Source: Shewanella sp. SR44-3 | Lineage (GTDB): Bacteria > Pseudomonadota > Gammaproteobacteria > Enterobacterales > Shewanellaceae | Length of the DNA: 64,000 nucleotides | Reading direction: 5' to 3' | Assembly: GCF_014163735.1 (NCBI RefSeq) | Contig: NZ_JACJDV010000007.1 | Location: 1 to 64,000 of the forward strand | Part shown: positions 10,101 to 16,963 of the stretch, piece after piece | Position numbering within the stretch: position 1 is the stretch's first letter | Layout of the letters: each line of letters begins with the position of its first letter | The notes under the pieces: generated by a model | Told to the model about the DNA's origin: nothing | The model's database searches: none | Seen by the model: the letters and a program-made list of their open reading frames with translations, nothing else | Position numbers and translations under genes: made by a program

Positions 10101-10808
10101 GATGTGCTTGCCGATATCGACAGACGCATTGCCTCTCAAAGCGCACGCATCACCCGTGAAGTGGGCGAAGAGTTGTTTTTGGATGGCGTGTCTGAATCTG
10201 CGGTGCGTATTCGCTCGCGGATCAGTGAATTAGAGTTCTGGCCTGAACTTGAAGTGTTCGTTAAGGCCTTTAAACAGTGGAAAGCCGATGGCTTTAGCCA
10301 GCTTCCAGATGAGCATTACACTAACAGCATGCGCCGGGCGCTGGATATCATAGGCAAGGCGGCCTTGACTGGCGGGGTAGCCAAATTGCTGGAAATTGAG
10401 CTTAGGCTGAAAGAAGGCAATAGCGATTTGATTATCCGCACCGACAGGCAGCTCAATGAGTCGTCAAGTCACGGCATGGCTTACCTTATTTTGTGTAAAT
10501 TCTTACTGGCCTTCACCCGTTTGCTGCGCGGCAAGGCAGATGTGACCATACATTGGCCCATCGATGAGTTAGGCACCTTGCATCACACCAACGTGAAGAA
10601 GATATTCGATGCCTGTGAAAACAATAACATCAGTGTGTTAGGGGCGTTTCCTAATCCAGAGTCTGAGGTATTAAACCTATTCGTCAACCGTTACATCATC
10701 AATAAACAGACCCGTAAACTGCAAGTGGTTAAGCCTAAGGCGAACCCGCTAGCCGAGTTGTTAAAGCAGAAACAATCTAAACAAGACGCCATTAAGGAGA
10801 CCATCTAA
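7119..10808 (+). CDS. jetC: SMC-like ATPase of a Wadjet/Mks-type system (JetC/MksB-like)
   Basis: A 1229-residue SMC-type ATPase. An N-terminal head half carries Walker A GTNASGKT (30-37). It is followed by ~700 residues of Glu/Lys/Leu-rich coiled coil, with a hinge-like break near 540-600. The C-terminal head has an ABC signature-like SSSHG (1115-1119) and Walker B VTIHWPIDELG (D1149, E1150). Size and layout fit MksB/JetC rather than MukB (~1480) or Rad50. The ATG at 7119 has AAAGGA at proper spacing. By family, these ATPases extrude DNA loops and sense small circular plasmids. It overlaps the next gene by one base. The assignment to Wadjet-like rests on all four genes together. Confidence 0.78.
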   Translation: MPSLKRIVLINTHLPGVVELNLDGHTNICGTNASGKTTLQRLVPVFYGEYPSRVVPSTRDSFERWYLPHDSSYIIYEYEKQDGSLNQALLASAGDGKGVNYRFIARGFELEHYVKSRNGDTIICHSMAELGREVKREGIAHTNLLNTREFRAIIQNDRSLLSTGSNRVELRSYARQFSLCEGDHSLRHIEKLAKAVHSKEGKMETVKSMIAAILEEDGVNPPTSRLNPQRVESWIRESQLVQGFEQIRPEFDKLEQEFNQLQSAEHRLASLSRGYQHDETLEAERKDLNETLSKEHNLQLRLLDEEWKEVRDELNQELSAAKGDVDKYEYELDAIEAQHGAYLDADIEQAKADLDSLANWRSDVENLNERHKLQTEKHQDIEAAFNARRSKIAEQLHSELESLHTEQEAGREARDKQRELANEDLAKLEALWREQTDAGKAKFVEQEYQLKLTAAELKHQVDGVSYTEEEKLSLAVFDERISLADEEQEHCNQKVERLTLEERKQRAKRDQANEALRMASLRVNEREQEREELHHMLFPQSHTLLEFLRKESPGWEASFGKVIAPELLHRSDLHPSIDANGGDSLFGVQLDLAAIKVPEHASSEPDLRIALAKAEEALKSAKELQSEHEDMLISINDALDGINRELTFARTAYKNSREDLRRLLDEKRSEQAKINQALADRKTESNKRLIQLDNEQKQLKNQHLEWLSEQKEQALEARMEKNAYWQDVVGALDNQLGQIKANIEQRRNNAKAEQKACETWYKNELKSRGVDEEAILSLKREIKALESKISLAEQRRSEVLRFEDWYQHTWLSRKPKLQSQLAEVKRATLEFEQQLKAKTNEIKHRRQELEALRKQSDSVQIEASENLTKLRAVMRKLAELKLAPNAEEALGSIGERLRQGEDLLLKRDYLMGSVKQYVEHFDTVIASKSGSSLAEFWERAREESSFVSDKGIRLLDYRKLVPQLEQLLNVMVPQSLMAIREQGRIFGVDLTAFYDVLADIDRRIASQSARITREVGEELFLDGVSESAVRIRSRISELEFWPELEVFVKAFKQWKADGFSQLPDEHYTNSMRRALDIIGKAALTGGVAKLLEIELRLKEGNSDLIIRTDRQLNESSSHGMAYLILCKFLLAFTRLLRGKADVTIHWPIDELGTLHHTNVKKIFDACENNNISVLGAFPNPESEVLNLFVNRYIINKQTRKLQVVKPKANPLAELLKQKQSKQDAIKETI

Positions 10809-11455
10809 TGTCTGAATTCAGTAGCTTAGTTGGCACCGGCGCCTTGATAGAACAACTGCTAAAAGGCGAGTTTATTTGCCGAATTACCAACGAAGATGGC
10901 TGGCGCGCCCTTAAAAATAGCGCCACCCGTGATAGGGTCGAAACTTACCTTAATCAAATCAACCGCACCATTGCCAGCGCGGGTGAAGGGGAGGTGTTCT
11001 TCTGTGGTTATTTGCAGTTAGGCGATGCCGAGCGCAAAGTGATTTCGGCCCAATTTAAAGATATTTGCTCGGCGCTTATACCTCTGGTGGAGTGGCTGGT
11101 GCTAGTACAAGAGGCGAGCGGCCAAGATGCGCCACTAAGCGAAGGCGCGCCCATCAGATTGACCGACTTACAAGGCCGCATCGAAGATACTCCAGCGTTT
11201 AGGGAGCAGCTGAATAAACTCAGTCAGTACCGCTTATTTGGCTCTAGCAGTAGCAATGTCGATGGTCAAATTAAGCTAGTGTTTAAACGCTTGGTGGAGC
11301 TAGGTTATTTATCTAAGCCCAACAGTGAGAAGCAGATTTATATTGCCACCGGCAAGATAGATTATCTCTATGAAGTTATTCGCTTTATTGATGAAACCGA
11401 AGGCTTAAGCTTGGAGGCGCAGGCAGAAACTGCCACCCAAAGGGAGCTGATATGA
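10808..11455 (+). CDS. jetB: MukE/MksE-like winged-helix subunit (JetB-like)
   Basis: A 215-residue soluble protein starting in the stop codon of the ATPase gene (TAATG). Its predicted helical and winged-helix character, size and place between SMC and kleisin genes match MukE/MksE/JetB, which clamps the kleisin and DNA onto the SMC heads. A sequence region around 150-190 (QIKLVFKRLVELGYLSKP) looks like a winged-helix recognition segment. There is no enzymatic motif. It overlaps the following gene by four bases (ATGA), so stoichiometric, coupled translation is expected. Confidence 0.65.
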   Translation: MSEFSSLVGTGALIEQLLKGEFICRITNEDGWRALKNSATRDRVETYLNQINRTIASAGEGEVFFCGYLQLGDAERKVISAQFKDICSALIPLVEWLVLVQEASGQDAPLSEGAPIRLTDLQGRIEDTPAFREQLNKLSQYRLFGSSSSNVDGQIKLVFKRLVELGYLSKPNSEKQIYIATGKIDYLYEVIRFIDETEGLSLEAQAETATQRELI

Positions 11456-12672
11456 GCAGCAACTTACACCAGGCCGGGGTCAAGCTGCTTAAGCAGTTAG
11501 GACGCCACGCCGATGTGGTGATGGACGCTTACTTAGCGGGGTCTATCAGTGATGTCAGCCACGATGGCGCCGTGATTGAAAAGCTTAAGAAAAGCGGCAT
11601 TTTATGGCGCCCAGAGCCAGATCAAGAGCTGCGGCTTAAACGTTCGGTGCGCGCCCTGCTTGAAGAAGCCTTAAGTGATGAGCGTAATCGGCAAATTGAT
11701 GCCAATGTGGGCTCGGCCTTAGCCAGTATTAAAACCTTGGCGGATCACTATAAAGAAGCCCGCTTTAACGTGGATTATAGCGCCGCCGAGGCTTACCTTG
11801 CAGACTTAAGTGAGCATGTGTTTAGCTTCACCGACAGCCTGCGTTATTCCATCCGCGTATTATGGGGCCGTATTAATAACGAGTTTGGTTATGTAGGCAG
11901 CATCAATGCCAAAATTCGTGAGAATGAGTTAGCTCAAAGCCAAGTAACTGAATTGCTTAATGGCCTTGAGATGTTTCAGTTCAGCGAATTAGGCGAAATT
12001 GCCGGTGATATTCGTGAGCTGCGCCGCTTATTGGTGACCAGCTTGCAAGAAACCTTGAGTCACTGCACTCAGGAGCTCAGCATAGTCCAAGGGCGTTTAC
12101 TTGAGCTACTGGGGCGCTTTAGGCAAATTCAGGGCCGCACCCGCTTACTCAAAGGCTGGCTGCTGCACACTGACTTGCACCCAGATTATGAGCCAGCTAA
12201 TCACGTGGCCCATAATAAAGTGCCGAATTTATTTAACTGCGCCGAAGGCATGTTAGTGCCCGCCAGCGTGGATGTTACAAATCCGCACCATGAGCTGGAG
12301 TTAATGGCGATGGTGGCGCAAATCAAAGCCATCAGTCGCGATCTGGTGTTAACCCCAAGCCGAGTGCAAGATGCCACCTTCGAAGTTAGCGTCAGTGAAG
12401 ATTTTGATATCCCAGATAACCCACTCAAACTGGCAGTGGATGAATATTTCTGCGCCGTGATTGATTCGGGGGCGCGCCAATCGGCGCTAAGCTATTTGAC
12501 CGAGAAGCAGCTCGACTGGGACGCCGAAAGCTGGTTATATCAAGTGATCTGCGGCTATGAGGGGTTGCCAATGGAGCATAAAGAATACTTTGAACTGGCA
12601 CCTATTGGTAAGCCACATCCTGTGTATAACGGCAACTTTATCATTCATGACGTCGAGCTATGGCTAGCTTAA
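11452..12672 (+). CDS. jetA: MukF/MksF-like kleisin subunit (JetA-like)
   Basis: A 406-residue protein with an N-terminal winged-helix-like region and a long helical middle (~95-230, LRELRRLL and similar heptads), the layout of MukF-type kleisins that bridge SMC heads. Automatic pipelines often mislabel such proteins; no phosphoenolpyruvate carboxylase or other enzyme motif is visible here. It overlaps the upstream gene by 4 bases and the downstream gene by 13, so all four genes form one tightly coupled operon. Identification is by context and helical architecture. Confidence 0.62.
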   Translation: MSSNLHQAGVKLLKQLGRHADVVMDAYLAGSISDVSHDGAVIEKLKKSGILWRPEPDQELRLKRSVRALLEEALSDERNRQIDANVGSALASIKTLADHYKEARFNVDYSAAEAYLADLSEHVFSFTDSLRYSIRVLWGRINNEFGYVGSINAKIRENELAQSQVTELLNGLEMFQFSELGEIAGDIRELRRLLVTSLQETLSHCTQELSIVQGRLLELLGRFRQIQGRTRLLKGWLLHTDLHPDYEPANHVAHNKVPNLFNCAEGMLVPASVDVTNPHHELELMAMVAQIKAISRDLVLTPSRVQDATFEVSVSEDFDIPDNPLKLAVDEYFCAVIDSGARQSALSYLTEKQLDWDAESWLYQVICGYEGLPMEHKEYFELAPIGKPHPVYNGNFIIHDVELWLA

Positions 12673-13568
12673 GCGAGATGCAAATTAAGCTGCTGCGAAC
12701 CGCGGTGGAGAAACGCTCACCGCGGGTAAGCTTCAATGCTAATTGGCAAGCCATTCACAGAAAATATGATATTGGTGAACCAGATGGTGCGTTTAAACAT
12801 TTACATTTCCAAGTGGGCGATCATGATTTACTCAGGGAAATGGTGCAAGTTGAGCTGGGTTTTGATTTACTCACGGTCGATTTTGAGCTTAATCGCTCAG
12901 ATTTTGCCAAACACAGCCATAAAGAGAAATTAGCCAACATCCGGCCTGAAGCCAATCATGTGTTAATCAAGCTACCTTTAACGCCGCAATCCCCTTTTAT
13001 TGAAACAGGCTTAGGCCCAATGCCTGCTGTGCGCATCACAGTGGAGCAAGCCTTGAGCTTGTGCGCACAATTATCCTTAACTCAGCTTATCGTGGTGGAA
13101 AACTTAGATAGTTTTGATGCCATAGCCCAGATGAACTTTGATGCTGAGCTAAAAGCTTTGCTATTGAATAGCGCTGTGGTTTATCGCGGCAGCGGCGCTC
13201 ACTCTCCCGCAGGTTGTAAACGCTTGCTTAGGTTAGTGTCAGATGACTCGCAGTTAAGCCAAAAACTTAAGGTCATCGCTTTTACTGACTTAGATCCCGC
13301 AGGCTTGCAAATTGCTCATCTGCTTAAGGGCTGTCGCGGACTGATTGCTCCTAGCTGGTTGCAAAGCTGTGCAGGCAATTTACTTGCCATCAAGCAAATC
13401 AATGATGTTGATGATTTTGACAAACAATTTAGGCAACAAGCTTATTTGAATAATGCCGATTTAGGCGCATGGCAAGGTATTGCAGATTGGCTTAAGCAAC
13501 ATAGAATAAGTATCAAGCAGCAACACTTCTTAGCCCATAACATCAAACTGAGTTTAATCTCAGCATAG
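12660..13568 (+). CDS. jetD: Toprim-domain nuclease subunit (JetD/MksG-like)
   Basis: A 302-residue protein. The N-terminal ~120 residues resemble the DNA/JetA-binding arm of JetD. A C-terminal Toprim domain has the catalytic glutamate in LIVVENLDSF (E147) and the DxD pair in AFTDLDPAGLQ (D210, D212), as in the topoisomerase VI-A-like subunit that cleaves plasmid DNA in Wadjet. The VVEN context is characteristic of JetD-type Toprim domains (DUF2220-like). It is shorter than most JetD proteins (about 350-400), so it may be a compact lineage. It overlaps jetA by 13 bases. No clear terminator follows. Confidence 0.72.
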   Translation: MASLSEMQIKLLRTAVEKRSPRVSFNANWQAIHRKYDIGEPDGAFKHLHFQVGDHDLLREMVQVELGFDLLTVDFELNRSDFAKHSHKEKLANIRPEANHVLIKLPLTPQSPFIETGLGPMPAVRITVEQALSLCAQLSLTQLIVVENLDSFDAIAQMNFDAELKALLLNSAVVYRGSGAHSPAGCKRLLRLVSDDSQLSQKLKVIAFTDLDPAGLQIAHLLKGCRGLIAPSWLQSCAGNLLAIKQINDVDDFDKQFRQQAYLNNADLGAWQGIADWLKQHRISIKQQHFLAHNIKLSLISA

Positions 13569-13785
13569 TATTTCTACTTCAATCGAGCTGTAACCGTATG
13601 CTTTTCAACCGTCACAAGTTCATTAAGACGATTAAGATTGAATTTCATTTTTCTTTGTCCCACTATTGCTTAGCTTTTTGGGGGAGCCTTTTATTGGTAC
13701 TCACTAGGTTTTGACGCAATATTAGAAGATTAAAATAATAAATACTGCATGCGGTAACCATCGCTTGCAGTGATAAGAGGGAATT

Positions 13786-15039
13786 ATGGTTAAGTCATTA
13801 TCAACAAGAATTTTTATCGGCTTATTTGCTGGGGTGCTATTGGGCAGTTTTGTGCAGTTTGCCCTAGCCGATGTGAGCTTTTTTTCAGGCACTCTGGTTA
13901 ATCTTGCCTCGGGCCTTGGCACAATGTTCGTTAATATGATCATGATGTTAGTGGTGCCGTTAGTGTTTGTTAGCATCATCTGCGGCGTGTGTGAGCTAGA
14001 TGATTTAAAAAGCTTTGGTCGCCTCGGCGGCAAGACCTTCGGTTTTTACATTATCAACACAGTTATCGCGATTTTAGCCGCTTTTGCCGTGGCCATGGTC
14101 ATCGAGCCAGGTAAAGGTGTGGACATGAGTAGCAGCGATGGCTTAGCCATTACGGCCACAGAACTCCCTGATTTAATGTCACTTGTGGTCAGCATAGTGC
14201 CCAGCAATCCGTTTTCGGCCTTTACTTCAGGCAATATGCTGCAGGTGATCTTTATGGCCTTGCTGATGGGCGGGGTGATTAAATCCATGGGACCTGCAAT
14301 GAGCGGCGCGGTTCAAGGGTTTCAAACTGCTAATAAAATCATGATGCGCCTTATCTCTGTGGTGATGAGCTTAGCGCCATTGGGGGTATTTGCGCTGATG
14401 TTTAAGCTAGCGGCCACCTTAGAGCCAGATGTGTTTATCAGCGTGGCTCAATATTTATTGATTATTCTTGCGCTATTACTGTTATGGATATTTGTGGTTT
14501 ATCCTTTTGCGGTGAGCTTATTTACCCCTATTTCGGCTAAGACTTTTCGTGCAAAAATCCAAGAGCAGATTTTATTCTCACTCACCACTGCAAGCTCGAA
14601 CGCCACTATTCCAGTGACCATGCGTACCTTAACGGACAAGCTTGGGGTGAGCCGCTCGGTGGCAGGTTTTGGGGTGCCGCTCGGGGCGACCATGAACATG
14701 GGCGGAGTGTCGATTTACATCACTATCGCCATATTTTTCGTGGCTAACGCCTTTGGCATGCCTATCAGTAACGATCAAATTCCATCGCTGCTATTTAGCG
14801 TGTTCTTACTTTCAGTGGGCGCCGGTGGCGTGCCAGGGGGCGGTATGGTCATGATAGGGGTGCTAATTTATCAGATGGGCCTGCCAGTTGAAGCGTTCGC
14901 CATCGTTGCAGCCCTAGATCGCATCATAGACATGGTGCTGACATCTTGCAATGTGGTGGGCGATACTGCAGTACTGACCATAGTAGATCAAACCGAGAAG
15001 AAGCATCAGCAAGAAGAGTTAACCGCTGAGAAAGTGTAA
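13786..15039 (+). CDS. Dicarboxylate/amino acid:cation symporter (DAACS family)
   Basis: A 417-residue inner-membrane transporter of the GltP/DctA/SstT superfamily that couples uptake of dicarboxylates or acidic/neutral amino acids to Na+ or H+. Visible hallmarks are multiple hydrophobic helices from residue 8, the serine-rich re-entrant loop TTASSNATIPVTM, the NMGG cation-site segment and GAGGVPGGG. GAGGGAATT precedes the ATG. The exact substrate cannot be assigned. It is transcribed alone and followed by a strong terminator. Confidence 0.92.
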   Translation: MVKSLSTRIFIGLFAGVLLGSFVQFALADVSFFSGTLVNLASGLGTMFVNMIMMLVVPLVFVSIICGVCELDDLKSFGRLGGKTFGFYIINTVIAILAAFAVAMVIEPGKGVDMSSSDGLAITATELPDLMSLVVSIVPSNPFSAFTSGNMLQVIFMALLMGGVIKSMGPAMSGAVQGFQTANKIMMRLISVVMSLAPLGVFALMFKLAATLEPDVFISVAQYLLIILALLLLWIFVVYPFAVSLFTPISAKTFRAKIQEQILFSLTTASSNATIPVTMRTLTDKLGVSRSVAGFGVPLGATMNMGGVSIYITIAIFFVANAFGMPISNDQIPSLLFSVFLLSVGAGGVPGGGMVMIGVLIYQMGLPVEAFAIVAALDRIIDMVLTSCNVVGDTAVLTIVDQTEKKHQQEELTAEKV

Positions 15040-15068
15040 GCTTCAAATTTCTCATTATCAATAGAAAC

Positions 15069-15096
15069 AAGGGTTAAGCTTAGCTTAACCCTTTTT
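15069..15096 (+). terminator. Terminator after the DAACS symporter
   Basis: GGGTTAAGCT (15071-15080) and AGCTTAACCC (15082-15091) form a 10-bp perfect stem around one base, followed by TTTTT. The loop is very short, so the inner pairs probably open. Confidence 0.85.
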
Positions 15097-15371
15097 CATT
15101 GGTTACAGCTTAAGGAACTCGTTACTCGTTTAGGTTTTCCTCACCTGCAGCGAGTGGGAAGATGCCATCTCCATAATAAAAAGCATTAGCACAAATGTTA
15201 GTATTCTCCCAAGTGTTATCGCTATCGATTATTTAAGCCTAGCCATTAGGCATCAATAACTTACGGGGTTGAATAACAGGATTCAATTGGTCGAAAGAGT
15301 ATGATTAGTGATTGAAAATCATACCAAAGTTGTGTTCGATATGTTCAAGTTGTAAGTGAAATATTAACCGT
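15097..15371. other. Intergenic region, inverted repeat only
   Basis: No gene seen between the symporter terminator and the fbp terminator. An inverted repeat GTATGATT (15299-15306) / AATCATAC (15317-15324) is the only structure; its role is unknown. Confidence 0.4.
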
Positions 15372-15406
15372 GAAAAAAATAGCCCACCACTGGGTCGGGC
15401 TATTTA
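15372..15406 (-). terminator. Terminator after fbp
   Basis: Read on the minus strand, AAATAGCCC pairs with GGGCTATTT around an 11-base loop and runs into a seven-T tract. It lies just past the fbp stop. Confidence 0.85.
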
Positions 15407-15435
15407 TGTTCTGCGGTGTTAATTAGTTGTCATGA

Positions 15436-16428
15436 TTAACCAAGTTCAGGCTCTTCACTGTAATCTATGCCGTGGTAGCTCAGGCAAGCGTCGACTTCGT
15501 TAGCACTGCCCAATATCACTGCCACTCTTTGATGAATTTCAGATGGGGTAATGTCTAAAATGGTTTCATAGCCAGTAGAGGCCTTGCCACCCGCTTGCTC
15601 GACTAAGAAGGCCATGGGATTCGCTTCATACATTAAGCGTAATTTGTAAGGCTTGTTAGGGTTTTTATTGTCGGCAGGGTAGGTAAAAATACCGCCTCTT
15701 GACAGTACGCGGTGAACATCGCCGACCATGGCGGCTATCCAGCGCATGTTAAATGGCTTCTCGCGAGGGCCAATTTCTCCCAGTAATAAATCGGCGATAT
15801 AGGTCTGCATCGGCGCTTCCCAGAAGCGCTGATTAGACATATTAATCGCAAACTCACCAGTATCTGGGCTAATTGCCATGGCGGCATCTGTGAGCAAAAA
15901 CTCTTGGGTGTCTGGGTTTAAGGTAAATAGCTGAGTCCCTTGACCTGTGGTGAGAGCAAGCATGGTGGATGGGCCATAAAGCACATAACCCGCGGCAAGT
16001 TGTTGACGCCCTGATTGTAAAAAGCTTTGCTCAGTCAATGGGCCAGTAGGTGCGGGCAGCACTGAGAAAATGGTGCCAACTAGTGAGTTGATGTCTATGT
16101 TAGATGAGCCATCTAAGGGGTCGAAACACACGAGGAATTCACCTTGTTTGCTGACTTCAACCACAAAATCCTCTTCTTCTGATGCGAGGCCACGCACATC
16201 GCCCGCGGCTGTTAGCGCATCTTTAAGCATATCATTGGTGATAACATCGAGTTTCTTTTGGGTTTCGCCTTGCACATTTTCTTGCTCGGTTGCGCCTAAC
16301 ACACCTGCAAGCGCTCCGTGGCGAACTGCTAAGCTGATGGCTTTTGAGGTATCGGCTAAGGTGAGTATGAGTTGAGCCAGAGAATCATTAATCTTAGAAG
16401 AAGCAAGGGTTTGAGCCAGAGTTTGCAT
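15436..16428 (-). CDS. fbp: Fructose-1,6-bisphosphatase class I
   Basis: A 330-residue cytoplasmic enzyme that hydrolyses fructose-1,6-bisphosphate to fructose-6-phosphate in gluconeogenesis. Motifs seen include the metal-binding EEED and the [11 protein letters not shown] segment, both diagnostic of class I enzymes, and [19 protein letters not shown] with the sugar-phosphate ligands. I chose the internal Met (start MQTLAQTL) because AGGAA lies just upstream; the longer frame adds 12 unusual Arg-rich residues. Length agrees with E. coli Fbp (332). Confidence 0.97.
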   Translation of the reverse strand: MQTLAQTLASSKINDSLAQLILTLADTSKAISLAVRHGALAGVLGATEQENVQGETQKKLDVITNDMLKDALTAAGDVRGLASEEEDFVVEVSKQGEFLVCFDPLDGSSNIDINSLVGTIFSVLPAPTGPLTEQSFLQSGRQQLAAGYVLYGPSTMLALTTGQGTQLFTLNPDTQEFLLTDAAMAISPDTGEFAINMSNQRFWEAPMQTYIADLLLGEIGPREKPFNMRWIAAMVGDVHRVLSRGGIFTYPADNKNPNKPYKLRLMYEANPMAFLVEQAGGKASTGYETILDITPSEIHQRVAVILGSANEVDACLSYHGIDYSEEPELG

Positions 16429-16490
16429 GGTATTTCCTATGACGGCGCGAATATGACGGCGCAAATATGAAGGCGCGAATATGAAGGTTT

Positions 16491-16754
16491 ATATCAATCG
16501 TATTAATTATCTGGTCATTCAGCGGGAATTCAAAGGGGATTAATCAAGGCGGAGGCTTGAAGGCATAGTGGTGCTATGTCAAAAGTCTTCAACGCAGAGA
16601 AATGCCCTTTGAAACCCGTCCTTTGGGAGCGTTTCAAGCGTTCCTCTTCATCGTTGCATTAATTTGAAAGGGAATAACCCTTACTGCATTAATGCGCCTT
16701 GAATTGAAAAGTTTGAGGCGCTCTGATAGACCACATAATTAATGTGATTGGTAT
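16491..16754. repeat. MITE-like intergenic repeat, copy 1 (~264 bp)
   Basis: Imperfect ~33-bp terminal inverted repeats: the left end reads ATATCAATCGTATTAATTAT and the right end, reversed, reads ATACCAATCACATTAATTAT; both continue similarly for about 12 more bases. The internal part, including GGGAATAACCCTTACTGCAT and TTGAATTGAAAAG, is shared with the copy at 62153-62332; a central segment at about 16524-16620 is extra here. There is no coding capacity. It fits a non-autonomous miniature element mobilised in trans. It fills most of the fbp-peptidase gap. Confidence 0.8.
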
Positions 16755-16963
16755 TAATCCAATAACCGCAACATGATAGCAGGAATTGTGGCCTAATTCA
16801 GCAGCTAAGCTGGCTGTTATTCTGGAGGCTGAGTTTTTGTTTTCAGTGAAATTAAGGCAGAATGAGCCCAGAAAATTAAGCCTCATAAAGCTTAGAGCAT
16901 AAAGTTAAGCCCTATAAATAGACCCCCTAAGTGATACAGCATTGATAGCAATAAGGAACAAGA

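Noticed and set aside
7119-13568. Lamassu/DdmABC or Rad50-type system
   Set aside because: The operon has MukE- and kleisin-like partners and a JetD-like Toprim protein, while Lamassu has different effector genes. Rad50 would pair with Mre11.
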